This document shows, piece by piece, positions 1-7,751 of a DNA stretch of 64,000 nt; position 1 is the first letter of the stretch, and every line of letters begins with the position of its first letter. Under the pieces are notes generated by a model. It ran no database searches. It saw only the letters and a program-made list of their open reading frames with translations, and was not told where the DNA came from. Both the position numbers and the translations under genes were made by a program. This DNA comes from Oscillospiraceae bacterium (GTDB taxonomy: Bacteria; Bacillota; Clostridia; Oscillospirales; Ruminococcaceae): the NCBI GenBank assembly GCA_017521325.1, contig JAFXCV010000010.1, positions 1 through 64,000 of the forward strand, read 5' to 3'.

Positions 1-177
1 AGACTTGTCAATCCCTTTTACTAAACATCCTGCATTTCGCACAATTCCCGCTTCTATTCTTTGGGAGATTTCACCAAGCATGTCATTTCACTTTGGAAAG
101 CCTGCGAAATTGGCAAGTGAAGCGCTTGTTTTGAAAAGAACGAATTAAAAATTGTAAAAACCTATTTTCAAAACATA

Positions 178-203
178 AATACAAAGCGTTTTCGGTTTGT
201 ATT
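178..203. promoter_or_regulatory. operator-like palindrome upstream of the GH9 gene
   Basis: Perfect 8-bp inverted repeat AATACAAA / TTTGTATT separated by 10 bp. The centre AAAGCGTTTTC resembles the core of a catabolite-responsive (cre) site, but the leading TG of the cre consensus is missing. It lies about 85 bp upstream of the -35 box of the GH9 promoter. A regulator site is an inference from symmetry and position. Confidence 0.35.
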
Positions 204-288
204 ATATTGCAAATGTGAATTTTTTTGTTTCTTTAACAAATTCTTAATAAATTTTCAGTGCCGAAAACAGGAGATTTTCACAAAACTA

Positions 289-317
289 TTGATTTTGTTG
301 CATGATTTTGCTATAAT
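289..317 (+). promoter_or_regulatory. sigma-A promoter of the GH9 gene
   Basis: TTGATT (289-294), 17-bp spacer, TATAAT (312-317). The GH9 start codon follows about 43 nt later, with a GAGAGGGG ribosome site at about 349-356. The rest of 1-288 is AT-rich and shows no gene. Confidence 0.75.
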
Positions 318-360
318 GTAGATAATTTACACCGCATCTGCGGTAAGAGAGGGGAAAAAT

Positions 361-3300
361 ATGAAAAAACACTCATTCATTGCACTGACAGCTGCGCTGT
401 GCATGCTCTGCACGGGACTGCCGCTTGGCGATTTCGCCCGGCAGGAAATGACAGTGACGGCTGCTGAGGAAGAGAAACCCACCTACGGCGTGCTGACGTA
501 CACCACTGAGGATGGCTGCGTCATCATCAGCGGCTGCGAGGAGGGCGTGGAGACTGTCGAAATTCCGTCCGAAATCGACGGAATGCCCGTTACGAAAATC
601 GGCCCGACCGCATTCTACGAATCCTCACTGAAAAGCATCGTCATCCCCGAGGGCGTGACGACCATCGCTTCCGGTGCGTTCTGGCACTGCAAGAGTCTTG
701 CGGAAATCCAGTTTCCTTCCACGCTGACGACCATCGAAGGCTTTGCATTTAACGATTGTCAGGCACTGGAAACGATCGAGTTTCCGAAATCCGTGACCTA
801 CATCGGCAATTCCGCATTCGGCGATACACCGTGGATCGCTGCACAGAAGGAGAAGGATCCTCAGGTTGTGGTAAACGGAATTCTCATTGACGCATCCGAA
901 GCTGTCAACATCCGCCTTGCAGAGATCGAGGAGGAAAAGAGAAAGGCAGAGGAAGAAGCGGAGCTTGCAAAGATCTGGAAGCGTGCATACATCATTACAA
1001 ACCAGATCGGCTATTTCAAGACGGGTGCAAAGAAAGCAACCCTTCTGAGCGACGCAGAAAAGGCTGTGAAATTCGAGCTGCTCGACAAGGACGGAAAGAC
1101 TGTATTCAGCGGAAATTCCACGCCCATGGGATTCGACGAGGAGTCGGGCGACAAGGTGCATGTACTGGATTTCACGGAATTCACAACGGAAGGTACCTAC
1201 ACGCTCAAGGCGGGGGATGCCGTTTCCAGAGAATTCAAGATCGGCGTAATTGACGAGATGTCGGGGCTGACCTATGATGCGCTGAACTTCTTCTACCAGC
1301 AGCGTTCGAGCGTTGCGATTGAGTCGAAGTACATCACCTCCGGTGATGCCGAGGCACTTGCAAGAGCGGCAGGTCATGCCTCCGATATTGCGGACATCTA
1401 CCGCACATGGGGCTATGAGGCTTCCGCCGGCAAGCAGGATGTGACGGGCGGCTGGTACGACGCAGGCGACCACGGCAAATATGTGGTAAATGCAGGTGTT
1501 TCCCTGTGGCTGATGCAGAACCAGTACGAGCGTGCGTCCGCCAACGGCACAGCGGATGTATATGCGGACGGCACCATGCAGATTCCTGAGAATGATAACG
1601 GCTATCCCGATCTTCTTGACGAAGCACGTTATGAGATGGAATGGATGCTTTCAATGATCGTACAGGAGGGCGACTGCAAGGACATGGTCTACCACAAGGT
1701 GCATGGCATCAAGTGGACTGCGCTTGCAACCGATCCTTCCACCGACAAGCAGCGCCGTATCATCCTGCCGCCCACCACTGCGGCAACGCTCAACCTTGCA
1801 GCATGTGCAGCACAGAGCTATCGCCTGTGGAAGGAACTGGATGCCGAGTTTGCAGAGAAATGTCTGACTGCTGCAAAGAATGCCTATGCTGCGGCACAGG
1901 CATATCCCGAAATGTACGCTCCCCTCACCGACACGACCATCGACGGCGGCGGCGCATACGGCGATGACAATGTGACCGACGAATTCTACTGGGCTGCCTG
2001 CGAGCTGTATGCAGCAACGGGCGACGAGACATATTACACCGATCTCCAGAAGTCCGCATGGGCATTTGATGTTCCCTCCGATATGAACGGCGGCGAGGCA
2101 ACCGGCTTTACCGGCAGCTTTGACTGGGGACACACCGCATCCCTCGGCTCTCTGACGCTGACGCTTACTCCGGATGCGATTACAGAAACCGAAAAGAATA
2201 CGCTGTATGAGAGTCTCCTTGCCACAGCGGATGAATACCTCCATGTTGCCGACAATCAGGGATATGGTCTGCCCTACAAGGGCACAAAGGAGACGGGCGA
2301 TACCTATTCCAGATACACATGGGGATCCAACTCCTTTGTTGCGGACAATGCCGTGATCTTGTCGTATGCGCATGAGATCAGCAAGAACAGCAAATACCTT
2401 AACGGCGCAGTCAGCGCAATGGACTATCTCCTCGGACGCAATCCGCTGGATATTTCCTATGTCACCGGCTACGGTGTACACACCTCGCAGTATCCGCACC
2501 ATCGCTGGTGGGCAGTGCAGGCAAATCCCGAATTCCCCAAGGCACCCTGCGGTATTCTGGTCGGCGGTCCGAACTGCGGTCTGGAGGATCCGATCGTACA
2601 GGATCTGGAATTTGAAGCAGGCGAGGTTCCGCCGCAGACAGTGTATGTGGACGATATTGAGGCATATTCCGTCAACGAGTGTGCCATCAACTGGAATGCG
2701 GCACTTGCGTGGCTGACCTCTTATCTGTGTGAGCAGAACGGCGGTCTTGTTGAGGATGCACCCTCCGCAGGCGTTCAGATTCCCGAAAAGGAAATCATTG
2801 AGGACAACACCCCCGATCCCGTTGTTATTACCATTCCCGAGGGCGTAACACGCATCGGCGAGCAGATCTTCGGTAAGAAGAACGCCTTCGTGACCGAGGT
2901 TGTGATCCCCGAAAGCGTTACCGCCATCAGCAAGGAAGCATTCACACGCTGCTCCAAGCTCACAGCACTTAATCTGCCCGAAGCAATTGAGGAAATCGGC
3001 GACGACGCATTCAGCAACACGCCTTGGCTCAAGGCGCAGCTTGCGGAATCTCCGCTGCTGATCATCAACGGTCTTCTCATTGACGGCACCTCCGCAAAGG
3101 GTGAGGTTGTGGTTCCCGAAGGCGTAACGACCATCCTCGGCAGCGCTTTCAATCTCAATAAATCCATCACCTCCGTTGTGATCTCCGAGGGTGTGGAAAC
3201 CATTGGTGAGAGCGCATTCTACGGCTGCACGGCACTGACAAGCGTGAAGTTCCCCGAGAGCCTGAGAACCATCGAAAAGAGCGCATTCTACAACACGGGA

Positions 3301-3789
3301 CTCACTTCCCTGACGATCCCCGATGGCGTGAAGGAAATCGGTTCGGAGGCGTTCACCAACTGCAAGGCGCTGACGGAAGCCACAGTTCTGCCAAAGGACG
3401 CTGTCATCGGCGCTGAGGCATTCGGCTGCACCTCCACATTTACTGCAAACGGTCAGTATTCGTACATCTTCGTGCATCAGGTCATTCCGGAATTCATCGT
3501 CAGATGCAGCAAGGGTTCGACTGCCGAGAATTACGCTGTTACCACGGGTGTTCAGGTTGCCTATCTTGACGCAGCTCCCGACGGCGTGCTGTACGGAGAT
3601 GCCGACTGCAACGGTCAGGTGGACATCCTCGATGTCATCATGATCAACAGAAACGTGCTTGGTGCTGAAACGCTGAGCGACGCAGGAAAGATCAATGCTG
3701 ACGTTGACGGCGACGGCAAGCCCTCTGCAAGTGACTCCCTGCAGGTTATGAAATACGTTGTAAAGCTTGTGGACAAGCTGCCCGTATGA
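361..3789 (+). CDS. cellulosomal GH9 endoglucanase embedded in BspA-type leucine-rich repeats, with C-terminal dockerin
   Basis: Secreted beta-1,4-glucanase, 1142 aa. Order: signal peptide (about 1-35); BspA/LRR_5 repeats (about 55-180); short Glu/Lys-rich helix (about 186-205); CelD_N-like Ig domain (about 208-295); GH9 catalytic domain (about 300-790); second LRR_5 array (about 820-1040); dockerin (about 1077-1142). Catalytic features seen: DAGD at 367-370 (D370 expected base), the GH9 His signature around H713-R715, and NE at 772-773 (E773 expected acid). The dockerin has two Ca-binding repeats (DADCNGQVDILD, DVDGDGKPSASD), so the enzyme should dock onto a cohesin. The N-terminal repeat array stops inside a unit (NGILIDAS, 172-179) and resumes at IPEGVTRIG (from 825), so the GH9 module looks inserted into the solenoid. 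Monocistronic, with its own promoter and terminator. Family and dockerin are secure; the role of the repeats (cell or substrate adhesion) is inferred. Confidence 0.95.
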   Translation: MKKHSFIALTAALCMLCTGLPLGDFARQEMTVTAAEEEKPTYGVLTYTTEDGCVIISGCEEGVETVEIPSEIDGMPVTKIGPTAFYESSLKSIVIPEGVTTIASGAFWHCKSLAEIQFPSTLTTIEGFAFNDCQALETIEFPKSVTYIGNSAFGDTPWIAAQKEKDPQVVVNGILIDASEAVNIRLAEIEEEKRKAEEEAELAKIWKRAYIITNQIGYFKTGAKKATLLSDAEKAVKFELLDKDGKTVFSGNSTPMGFDEESGDKVHVLDFTEFTTEGTYTLKAGDAVSREFKIGVIDEMSGLTYDALNFFYQQRSSVAIESKYITSGDAEALARAAGHASDIADIYRTWGYEASAGKQDVTGGWYDAGDHGKYVVNAGVSLWLMQNQYERASANGTADVYADGTMQIPENDNGYPDLLDEARYEMEWMLSMIVQEGDCKDMVYHKVHGIKWTALATDPSTDKQRRIILPPTTAATLNLAACAAQSYRLWKELDAEFAEKCLTAAKNAYAAAQAYPEMYAPLTDTTIDGGGAYGDDNVTDEFYWAACELYAATGDETYYTDLQKSAWAFDVPSDMNGGEATGFTGSFDWGHTASLGSLTLTLTPDAITETEKNTLYESLLATADEYLHVADNQGYGLPYKGTKETGDTYSRYTWGSNSFVADNAVILSYAHEISKNSKYLNGAVSAMDYLLGRNPLDISYVTGYGVHTSQYPHHRWWAVQANPEFPKAPCGILVGGPNCGLEDPIVQDLEFEAGEVPPQTVYVDDIEAYSVNECAINWNAALAWLTSYLCEQNGGLVEDAPSAGVQIPEKEIIEDNTPDPVVITIPEGVTRIGEQIFGKKNAFVTEVVIPESVTAISKEAFTRCSKLTALNLPEAIEEIGDDAFSNTPWLKAQLAESPLLIINGLLIDGTSAKGEVVVPEGVTTILGSAFNLNKSITSVVISEGVETIGESAFYGCTALTSVKFPESLRTIEKSAFYNTGLTSLTIPDGVKEIGSEAFTNCKALTEATVLPKDAVIGAEAFGCTSTFTANGQYSYIFVHQVIPEFIVRCSKGSTAENYAVTTGVQVAYLDAAPDGVLYGDADCNGQVDILDVIMINRNVLGAETLSDAGKINADVDGDGKPSASDSLQVMKYVVKLVDKLPV

Positions 3790-3796
3790 TGATAAT

Positions 3797-3830
3797 ATCC
3801 CCCATCCTTTCGGATGGGGGATTGCTTTTT
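3797..3830 (+). terminator. terminator of the GH9 gene
   Basis: Perfect 11-bp stem (ATCCCCCATCC / GGATGGGGGAT) with a 4-nt loop, followed by TGCTTTTT; it begins 7 nt after the stop codon. Confidence 0.9.
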
Positions 3831-3917
3831 ACAGAAAAAAGTAAAATTCATTTCTGACTTTCTTTTTCATTTTTATTTTTATTTTCTTTTTTATTGGCTT
3901 TTTTGGGTTTTTCAAAA

Positions 3918-3976
3918 AACCGTTCGCTTTCTGAAAAACCGACCGCTTTTTGTGAAAACCGTTCGCTTTTCGTGGA
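3918..3976 (+). repeat. three near-identical 19-20 bp direct repeats
   Basis: Units starting at 3918, 3937 and 3957 share the pattern AACCGnnCGCTTTnnG. They lie in AT-rich non-coding DNA between the GH9 terminator and the hairpin pair at 4054-4301. No function is assigned. The spacing is close to two helical turns, which could suit a DNA-binding protein. Confidence 0.6.
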
Positions 3977-4053
3977 AATTCTATTGCTCTCACAGTTGCA
4001 CCCGAACGTGCAGCTGCCGTGAGGGATACGGGCTTTGGTGATGGTGAAAAAAA

Positions 4054-4084
4054 GCATCCCCCCCACCGTTGGTGAGGGGAATGC
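4054..4084. repeat. hairpin repeat, copy 1
   Basis: Inverted repeat with core CCCCACCGTTGGTGAGGGG flanked by GCAT...ATGC. The same core recurs in direct orientation at 4269-4301, about 215 bp away. The non-coding region 3831-4315 holds these two hairpins, the 3918 repeats and the hairpin at 4216; I see no gene in it. Confidence 0.7.
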
Positions 4085-4215
4085 GCAGCTTGTCAAAAAA
4101 GTATTATTTCGCTTAAATTTGCCCCGCACCCTCAACCCGCTCTCCTGCGGAGTGCTTTTTGGCTATATAATGGGGGTTGTAGGGGACGAAGGCGCAACAA
4201 AAATAAATAAAATTA

Positions 4216-4250
4216 GTCCAGTCGTGCGCCGTAAGGCGCACTGGCTGGAC
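4216..4250. repeat. hairpin between the two 4-kb repeats
   Basis: Two-part stem: GTCCAG pairs with CTGGAC and TGCGCC with GGCGCA, with a small internal loop and a GTAA end loop. It could be part of a structured RNA or a degenerate mobile repeat. It has no T-run, so it is not a typical terminator. Confidence 0.5.
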
Positions 4251-4268
4251 GGACTATTTTGACAGACT

Positions 4269-4301
4269 GAGCATCCCCCCACCGTTGGTGAGGGGATGCT
4301 C
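4269..4301. repeat. hairpin repeat, copy 2
   Basis: Near-perfect inverted repeat GAGCATCCCC ... GGGGATGCTC around ACCGTTGGT. It sits 14 nt past the stop of the GH43 gene on the minus strand and may serve as its transcript end, although no U-tract follows on that strand. Confidence 0.65.
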
Positions 4302-4315
4302 AAAAGATCTTTCTC

Positions 4316-6739
4316 TTATTTCGTTGCCTTAAACGCAAATCTGACGAAGTTGTACAGATGTGCGTGGATGGAATTATCACCGTGATAACCGCCGTTGCAG
4401 TACTGCCACAGGTGCGGTACGTTGTTCTTGGTGAAATTATTGTGGTAGTTTTCGGGGTTGCTGTATACGACCGTGTCATTGCTGCCGGCTGTGATCAGAA
4501 GCAGGTACGGCTCCTTGCCGCTGTCCCACTTGAATGCGCCGCTTACGCCCGGTGCAGGACAGATTGCGCCGATGTAGCCGAACAGGTCACTGCGCTGCAT
4601 GCCGATCAGCAGCGACTCTCTGCCGCCCATTGAGAAGCCCGTAATTGCGGTGTTCTCCTTGCCCGTCTTGACACTGTAGGTCGATTCGATATGGGGCATC
4701 AGATCCTTCGTCAGGTCGTTGATGAAGTTGTCATACGCTCTGTTGTTGAAATCATCCATTGCGTTGCACGCATCCTGCGTATCGCTCGAATAGATGTACG
4801 GGAATACCACGATCATGTCCTCTGCCTCGCCCGATGCGATCAGATTGCCGATCATCTGTCTTGTGTACATCGTGCCGTTGCCCTTGATGATCATGCGATC
4901 CTGATTTTCCCAGTAACCGTGCATCACATACATGACGGGGTACTTCTTATCCGTGCTGTAGTTTGCAGGCAGCAGAATGTTGTAGGGCTTGTTTCTCTTG
5001 CAGGTGGTGGAATAGTAGGTCGCACTCTTGACGGTACCATACTGCACGCCGCCCTGCTCTGTACGAACATTGTTCGGGTCAAATTCCACCATCTTGGATG
5101 CGCACAGTGCGGTGTATTCTGCCATGCTCATGGCAGCCGGTGCTTCCGTCGGAGGTTCTGTGGGCTTTTCTGCGATGGTAAATGCGTCAATCTTGCCCAT
5201 CACGAACTTCATGATCTGTACAACGTCCACAACCTCAAACTCGCCGTTCTCGTCCACATCCGCTGCAATTGCGGCTGCCGTGCTTGCGAAATCCTTCACA
5301 AGACCCTTCTTTGCGCATGCAAGGTCAAAGGCATTCACAACGCCGTTCATGTCGATGTCGGCTTTGATGGCTTTGATCTTCTCGCCGCCGAACTGCCACC
5401 AGTCCATGTTGAACAAATAGCTCTCACCGCCGGTGAATACAAAATAGAGGTCATGCTCACCCTCTGCGCCTTCGATGTCACAGGTTACCTCCTGCCATGT
5501 CTGCCAGCCACCCGTTGTGGGAACATCACAGGTACCGACGAGCTTGCCGTCCTTGGCATCAAGACGAATTTCAATACTGCCGCCGTTGCCTGCCGAAGCG
5601 ATGCTTGCGGTAAAACTTTCAGCGCCCTTCTCAAAATCCACGCCGCTGACCTTGATATAGTCGCCGTTTTCAATGAAGCCGATGTTCATGCCGCCTGCCT
5701 CACAGACCTCGGTTTCAATTCCAACCGACCAGCAGATGGTTTCGGCTTCGTTGCGTACAAAAGGATTGAGCGCCTGCAGCTGCGCAGGACCTTCCTTACT
5801 CATGTTGATCTCCGGAATGGTGCCGTCCGGGTTGTAGGTGAATTCCTCCACACAGGCAGAACGCTGGAAGCCGCCGCCGCCCGGAAGTGTGCCGTTATGG
5901 TATGCAAAATAGGAATGTCCCTTATAATCAACGATACCGCAGTGATTGGTAAAACTGGTACCCTGCTGGGGCATGATGACACCACGGTATTTCCAAGGGC
6001 CGGTGGGAGAAGAGCTGGTGGAATAACGGATATCCTCCGGAATTCCGTTTGCTGCATAAAGCATGTAGTACAGATCGCCACGCTTATAAAACCACGGCCC
6101 CTCTGTATAGGTCGAATGATCTTCCTTCACACCAAAGGCATCCTGCGTCATTTCGATCTGGTTGATCTCACCGGAATAGGAGATCATATCCTCGTTGAGC
6201 TTGACATAATAAAGACGTGGATTGCCAAAATACAGGTATGCCTGCCCGTCATCATCCACAAAAACGGTAGGGTCGATGTAGTCCCAGTTCGGACCGCACA
6301 GCGGCTTGCCGATGGCATCCTTGAACGGGCCTGTGGGAGAATCGGATACACCGACGCCGATCGCACGGCCGCCGGTCGCTGCCGGAACGAGGGTAACATA
6401 CATGTAGAATTTTCCGTTTCGTTCCACGCATTGTGCCGCCCATGCGGAATCAGGCTCTGCCCATGCAAAATCCGAATCACTGAGAATCACACCATGATCC
6501 GTCCAGTTCTGCATGTCCGTCGTAGAGTAAACTCTCCAGTCAGGCATCGTGAAATAATCCGCACCATCCGCATCGTGTCCCGTATACATGTACAGCGTAT
6601 CCCCGTAGACCATCGGGGCAGGGTCGGGAGTAAAGACATTCTGCGCAATGGGATTGTCCGCAAAACCGGTAAGCGGCATCCCTACGGCGGGCATCGCTGC
6701 GAGCAGCACGGCGCACGCAGCAGCAATCCATCGTTTCAT
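4316..6739 (-). CDS. cellulosomal GH43 / CBM6 / dockerin / CE1 feruloyl-esterase-like bifunctional enzyme
   Basis: Secreted arabinoxylan side-chain enzyme, 807 aa. Order: signal peptide (about 1-28); GH43 five-bladed propeller (about 30-325); CBM6 (about 330-452); dockerin (about 458-520); Pro/Thr linker (about 526-536); CE1 alpha/beta hydrolase (about 555-807). GH43 residues seen: D39 in TPDPAP (base), D156 in IDPTVF, E213 in TEGPW (acid). CE1 triad: S703 in GFSMGG, D755 in GSNDT, H786 in YHGD. The family pairing suggests an alpha-L-arabinofuranosidase or xylosidase joined to a feruloyl or acetyl-xylan esterase. The dockerin is internal, which is uncommon. Its Ca loops (DIDMNGVVNAFD, DVDENGEFEVVD) differ from the GH9/GH48 dockerins. 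ATG at 6739 is chosen over GTG at 6745 because AAGGAG lies 8 nt upstream of it. Exact substrate is inferred. Confidence 0.92.
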   Translation of the reverse strand: MKRWIAAACAVLLAAMPAVGMPLTGFADNPIAQNVFTPDPAPMVYGDTLYMYTGHDADGADYFTMPDWRVYSTTDMQNWTDHGVILSDSDFAWAEPDSAWAAQCVERNGKFYMYVTLVPAATGGRAIGVGVSDSPTGPFKDAIGKPLCGPNWDYIDPTVFVDDDGQAYLYFGNPRLYYVKLNEDMISYSGEINQIEMTQDAFGVKEDHSTYTEGPWFYKRGDLYYMLYAANGIPEDIRYSTSSSPTGPWKYRGVIMPQQGTSFTNHCGIVDYKGHSYFAYHNGTLPGGGGFQRSACVEEFTYNPDGTIPEINMSKEGPAQLQALNPFVRNEAETICWSVGIETEVCEAGGMNIGFIENGDYIKVSGVDFEKGAESFTASIASAGNGGSIEIRLDAKDGKLVGTCDVPTTGGWQTWQEVTCDIEGAEGEHDLYFVFTGGESYLFNMDWWQFGGEKIKAIKADIDMNGVVNAFDLACAKKGLVKDFASTAAAIAADVDENGEFEVVDVVQIMKFVMGKIDAFTIAEKPTEPPTEAPAAMSMAEYTALCASKMVEFDPNNVRTEQGGVQYGTVKSATYYSTTCKRNKPYNILLPANYSTDKKYPVMYVMHGYWENQDRMIIKGNGTMYTRQMIGNLIASGEAEDMIVVFPYIYSSDTQDACNAMDDFNNRAYDNFINDLTKDLMPHIESTYSVKTGKENTAITGFSMGGRESLLIGMQRSDLFGYIGAICPAPGVSGAFKWDSGKEPYLLLITAGSNDTVVYSNPENYHNNFTKNNVPHLWQYCNGGYHGDNSIHAHLYNFVRFAFKATK

Positions 6740-6785
6740 AAACACAACTCCTTTTTGTCATTTTTCGCAAAATTCAGATATTTTC

Positions 6786-6814
6786 ATCATAACAGAACAA
6801 AACGATTCCGTCAA
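6786..6814 (-). promoter_or_regulatory. sigma-A promoter of the GH43-CE1 gene
   Basis: On the minus strand: TTGACG (6814-6809), 17-bp spacer, TATGAT (6791-6786), about 47 nt before the ATG. It is divergent from the rubrerythrin promoter at 6970. Confidence 0.75.
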
Positions 6815-6969
6815 CTGTAAAAAACAAGAAATGGTGGACAAAATACACATAAATTCTAAAAGAATGTGCATCGGAATGATGAATAATGCAAAAAGCACCG
6901 GAAAGAATATCTGATAAACGGCACAAACAGATTTCGGTATGCGAAACAGATCGAAGCTGCAATTCCCTC

Positions 6970-6998
6970 TTGACAAAATATAAACGAGAGATTATAAT
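6970..6998 (+). promoter_or_regulatory. consensus sigma-A promoter of rubrerythrin
   Basis: Exact consensus: TTGACA (6970-6975), 17-bp spacer, TATAAT (6993-6998). It lies 49 nt upstream of the start codon. Confidence 0.9.
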
Positions 6999-7047
6999 AA
7001 AAGCAGAAGATTTCGCTGATGAAATCTCAATGAAAGGTGGTAATAGT

Positions 7048-7584
7048 ATGAGCAAATATGCAGGAACACAGACAGAAAAGAACCTGGAAGCTGCTTTCGC
7101 AGGCGAATCTATGGCAAGAAACAAGTACACCTACTTTGCATCCAAGGCAAAGAAGGAGGGCTTTGAGCAGATCGCAGCACTGTTCCAGAAGACTGCGGAC
7201 AACGAGAAGGAACACGCAAAGTTGTGGTTCAAGGAGTTGGGCGGCATCGGTGATACCGCTGAGAATCTGGCAGCGGCTGCTGATGGCGAGAACTACGAAT
7301 GGACGGACATGTACGATGGTTTTGCAAAGACTGCCGAGGAAGAGGGCTTCCCGGAGCTTGCTGCAAAATTCCGTCTGGTAGCTGCAATTGAAAAGCACCA
7401 CGAGGAGCGTTACCGTGCGCTGCTCAAGAATGTGGAAACCGCACAGGTATTTGAAAAGAGCGAAGTAAAGGTATGGGAGTGCCGCAACTGCGGTCATCTC
7501 ATTGTTGGCACAAAGGCTCCGCAGATCTGCCCGACATGCGCACATCCGCAGAGCTACTTTGAAGTTCACGTTGAAAATTATTGA
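7048..7584 (+). CDS. rbr: rubrerythrin
   Basis: Cytoplasmic peroxide-scavenging diiron protein, 178 aa. It reduces hydrogen peroxide with electrons passed through a rubredoxin-like domain, protecting anaerobes from oxygen. The N-terminal four-helix domain carries the expected Glu/His ligands (E20, E53 and H56 of EKEH, E97-E99, E115 and H118). The C-terminal FeS4 site is C145, C148, C161, C164 (two CxxC pairs). The ATG at 7048 is preferred over the in-frame ATG at 7030 because AAAGGTGG sits 7 nt upstream. Single-gene transcript, with a perfect promoter and a hairpin after the stop; expected to be strongly expressed. Confidence 0.97.
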   Translation: MSKYAGTQTEKNLEAAFAGESMARNKYTYFASKAKKEGFEQIAALFQKTADNEKEHAKLWFKELGGIGDTAENLAAAADGENYEWTDMYDGFAKTAEEEGFPELAAKFRLVAAIEKHHEERYRALLKNVETAQVFEKSEVKVWECRNCGHLIVGTKAPQICPTCAHPQSYFEVHVENY

Positions 7585-7597
7585 TTTCTGTCAGAAA

Positions 7598-7631
7598 ACG
7601 CCACCGCTTTATGCGGTGGCGTTAGTTTGTC
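7598..7631 (+). terminator. terminator of rubrerythrin
   Basis: Perfect 10-bp stem ACGCCACCGC / GCGGTGGCGT with a 5-nt loop, 14 nt past the stop; a weak T-rich tail follows (TAGTTTGT). Confidence 0.75.
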
Positions 7632-7655
7632 AAAAAATGATAGTGCTGTCAAAAT

Positions 7656-7709
7656 CCCCCCAAGGGGGGAGCAGCATTCGGGGACTTCGTCCCCGAACCC
7701 CTTTTCCGA
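7656..7709. repeat. multi-hairpin intergenic repeat, copy A
   Basis: CCCCCC-AA-GGGGGG (7656-7669) is followed by a hairpin with core GGGGACTTCGTCCCC (7680-7694) and trailing ACCCCTTTTC. The second hairpin and its tail recur almost exactly at 55107-55136. Read on the minus strand, the C6/G6 hairpin followed by ATTTTG could terminate the eight-gene operon. Confidence 0.7.
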
Positions 7710-7714
7710 TGCTG

Positions 7715-7745
7715 AACGCCGCTGCACGATGCAGCGGCGTTTTTG
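7715..7745 (+). terminator. strong hairpin between rubrerythrin and the eight-gene operon
   Basis: Perfect 12-bp stem AACGCCGCTGCA / TGCAGCGGCGTT with a 3-nt loop and a T-run on the plus strand. It stops 6 nt before the end of the converging minus-strand gene, so it could insulate the two transcripts. Confidence 0.75.
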
Positions 7746-7751
7746 TGTATC

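Noticed and set aside
1651..3477. 608-codon open frame antisense to the GH9 gene
   Set aside because: Cys/Gly-rich low-sense protein with no domain; explained by codon bias of the GH9 gene on the other strand.
4691..6820. 709-codon open frame antisense to the GH43-CE1 gene
   Set aside because: The minus-strand frame has clear GH43, CBM6 and CE1 motifs, a promoter and an RBS; the antisense frame has none.
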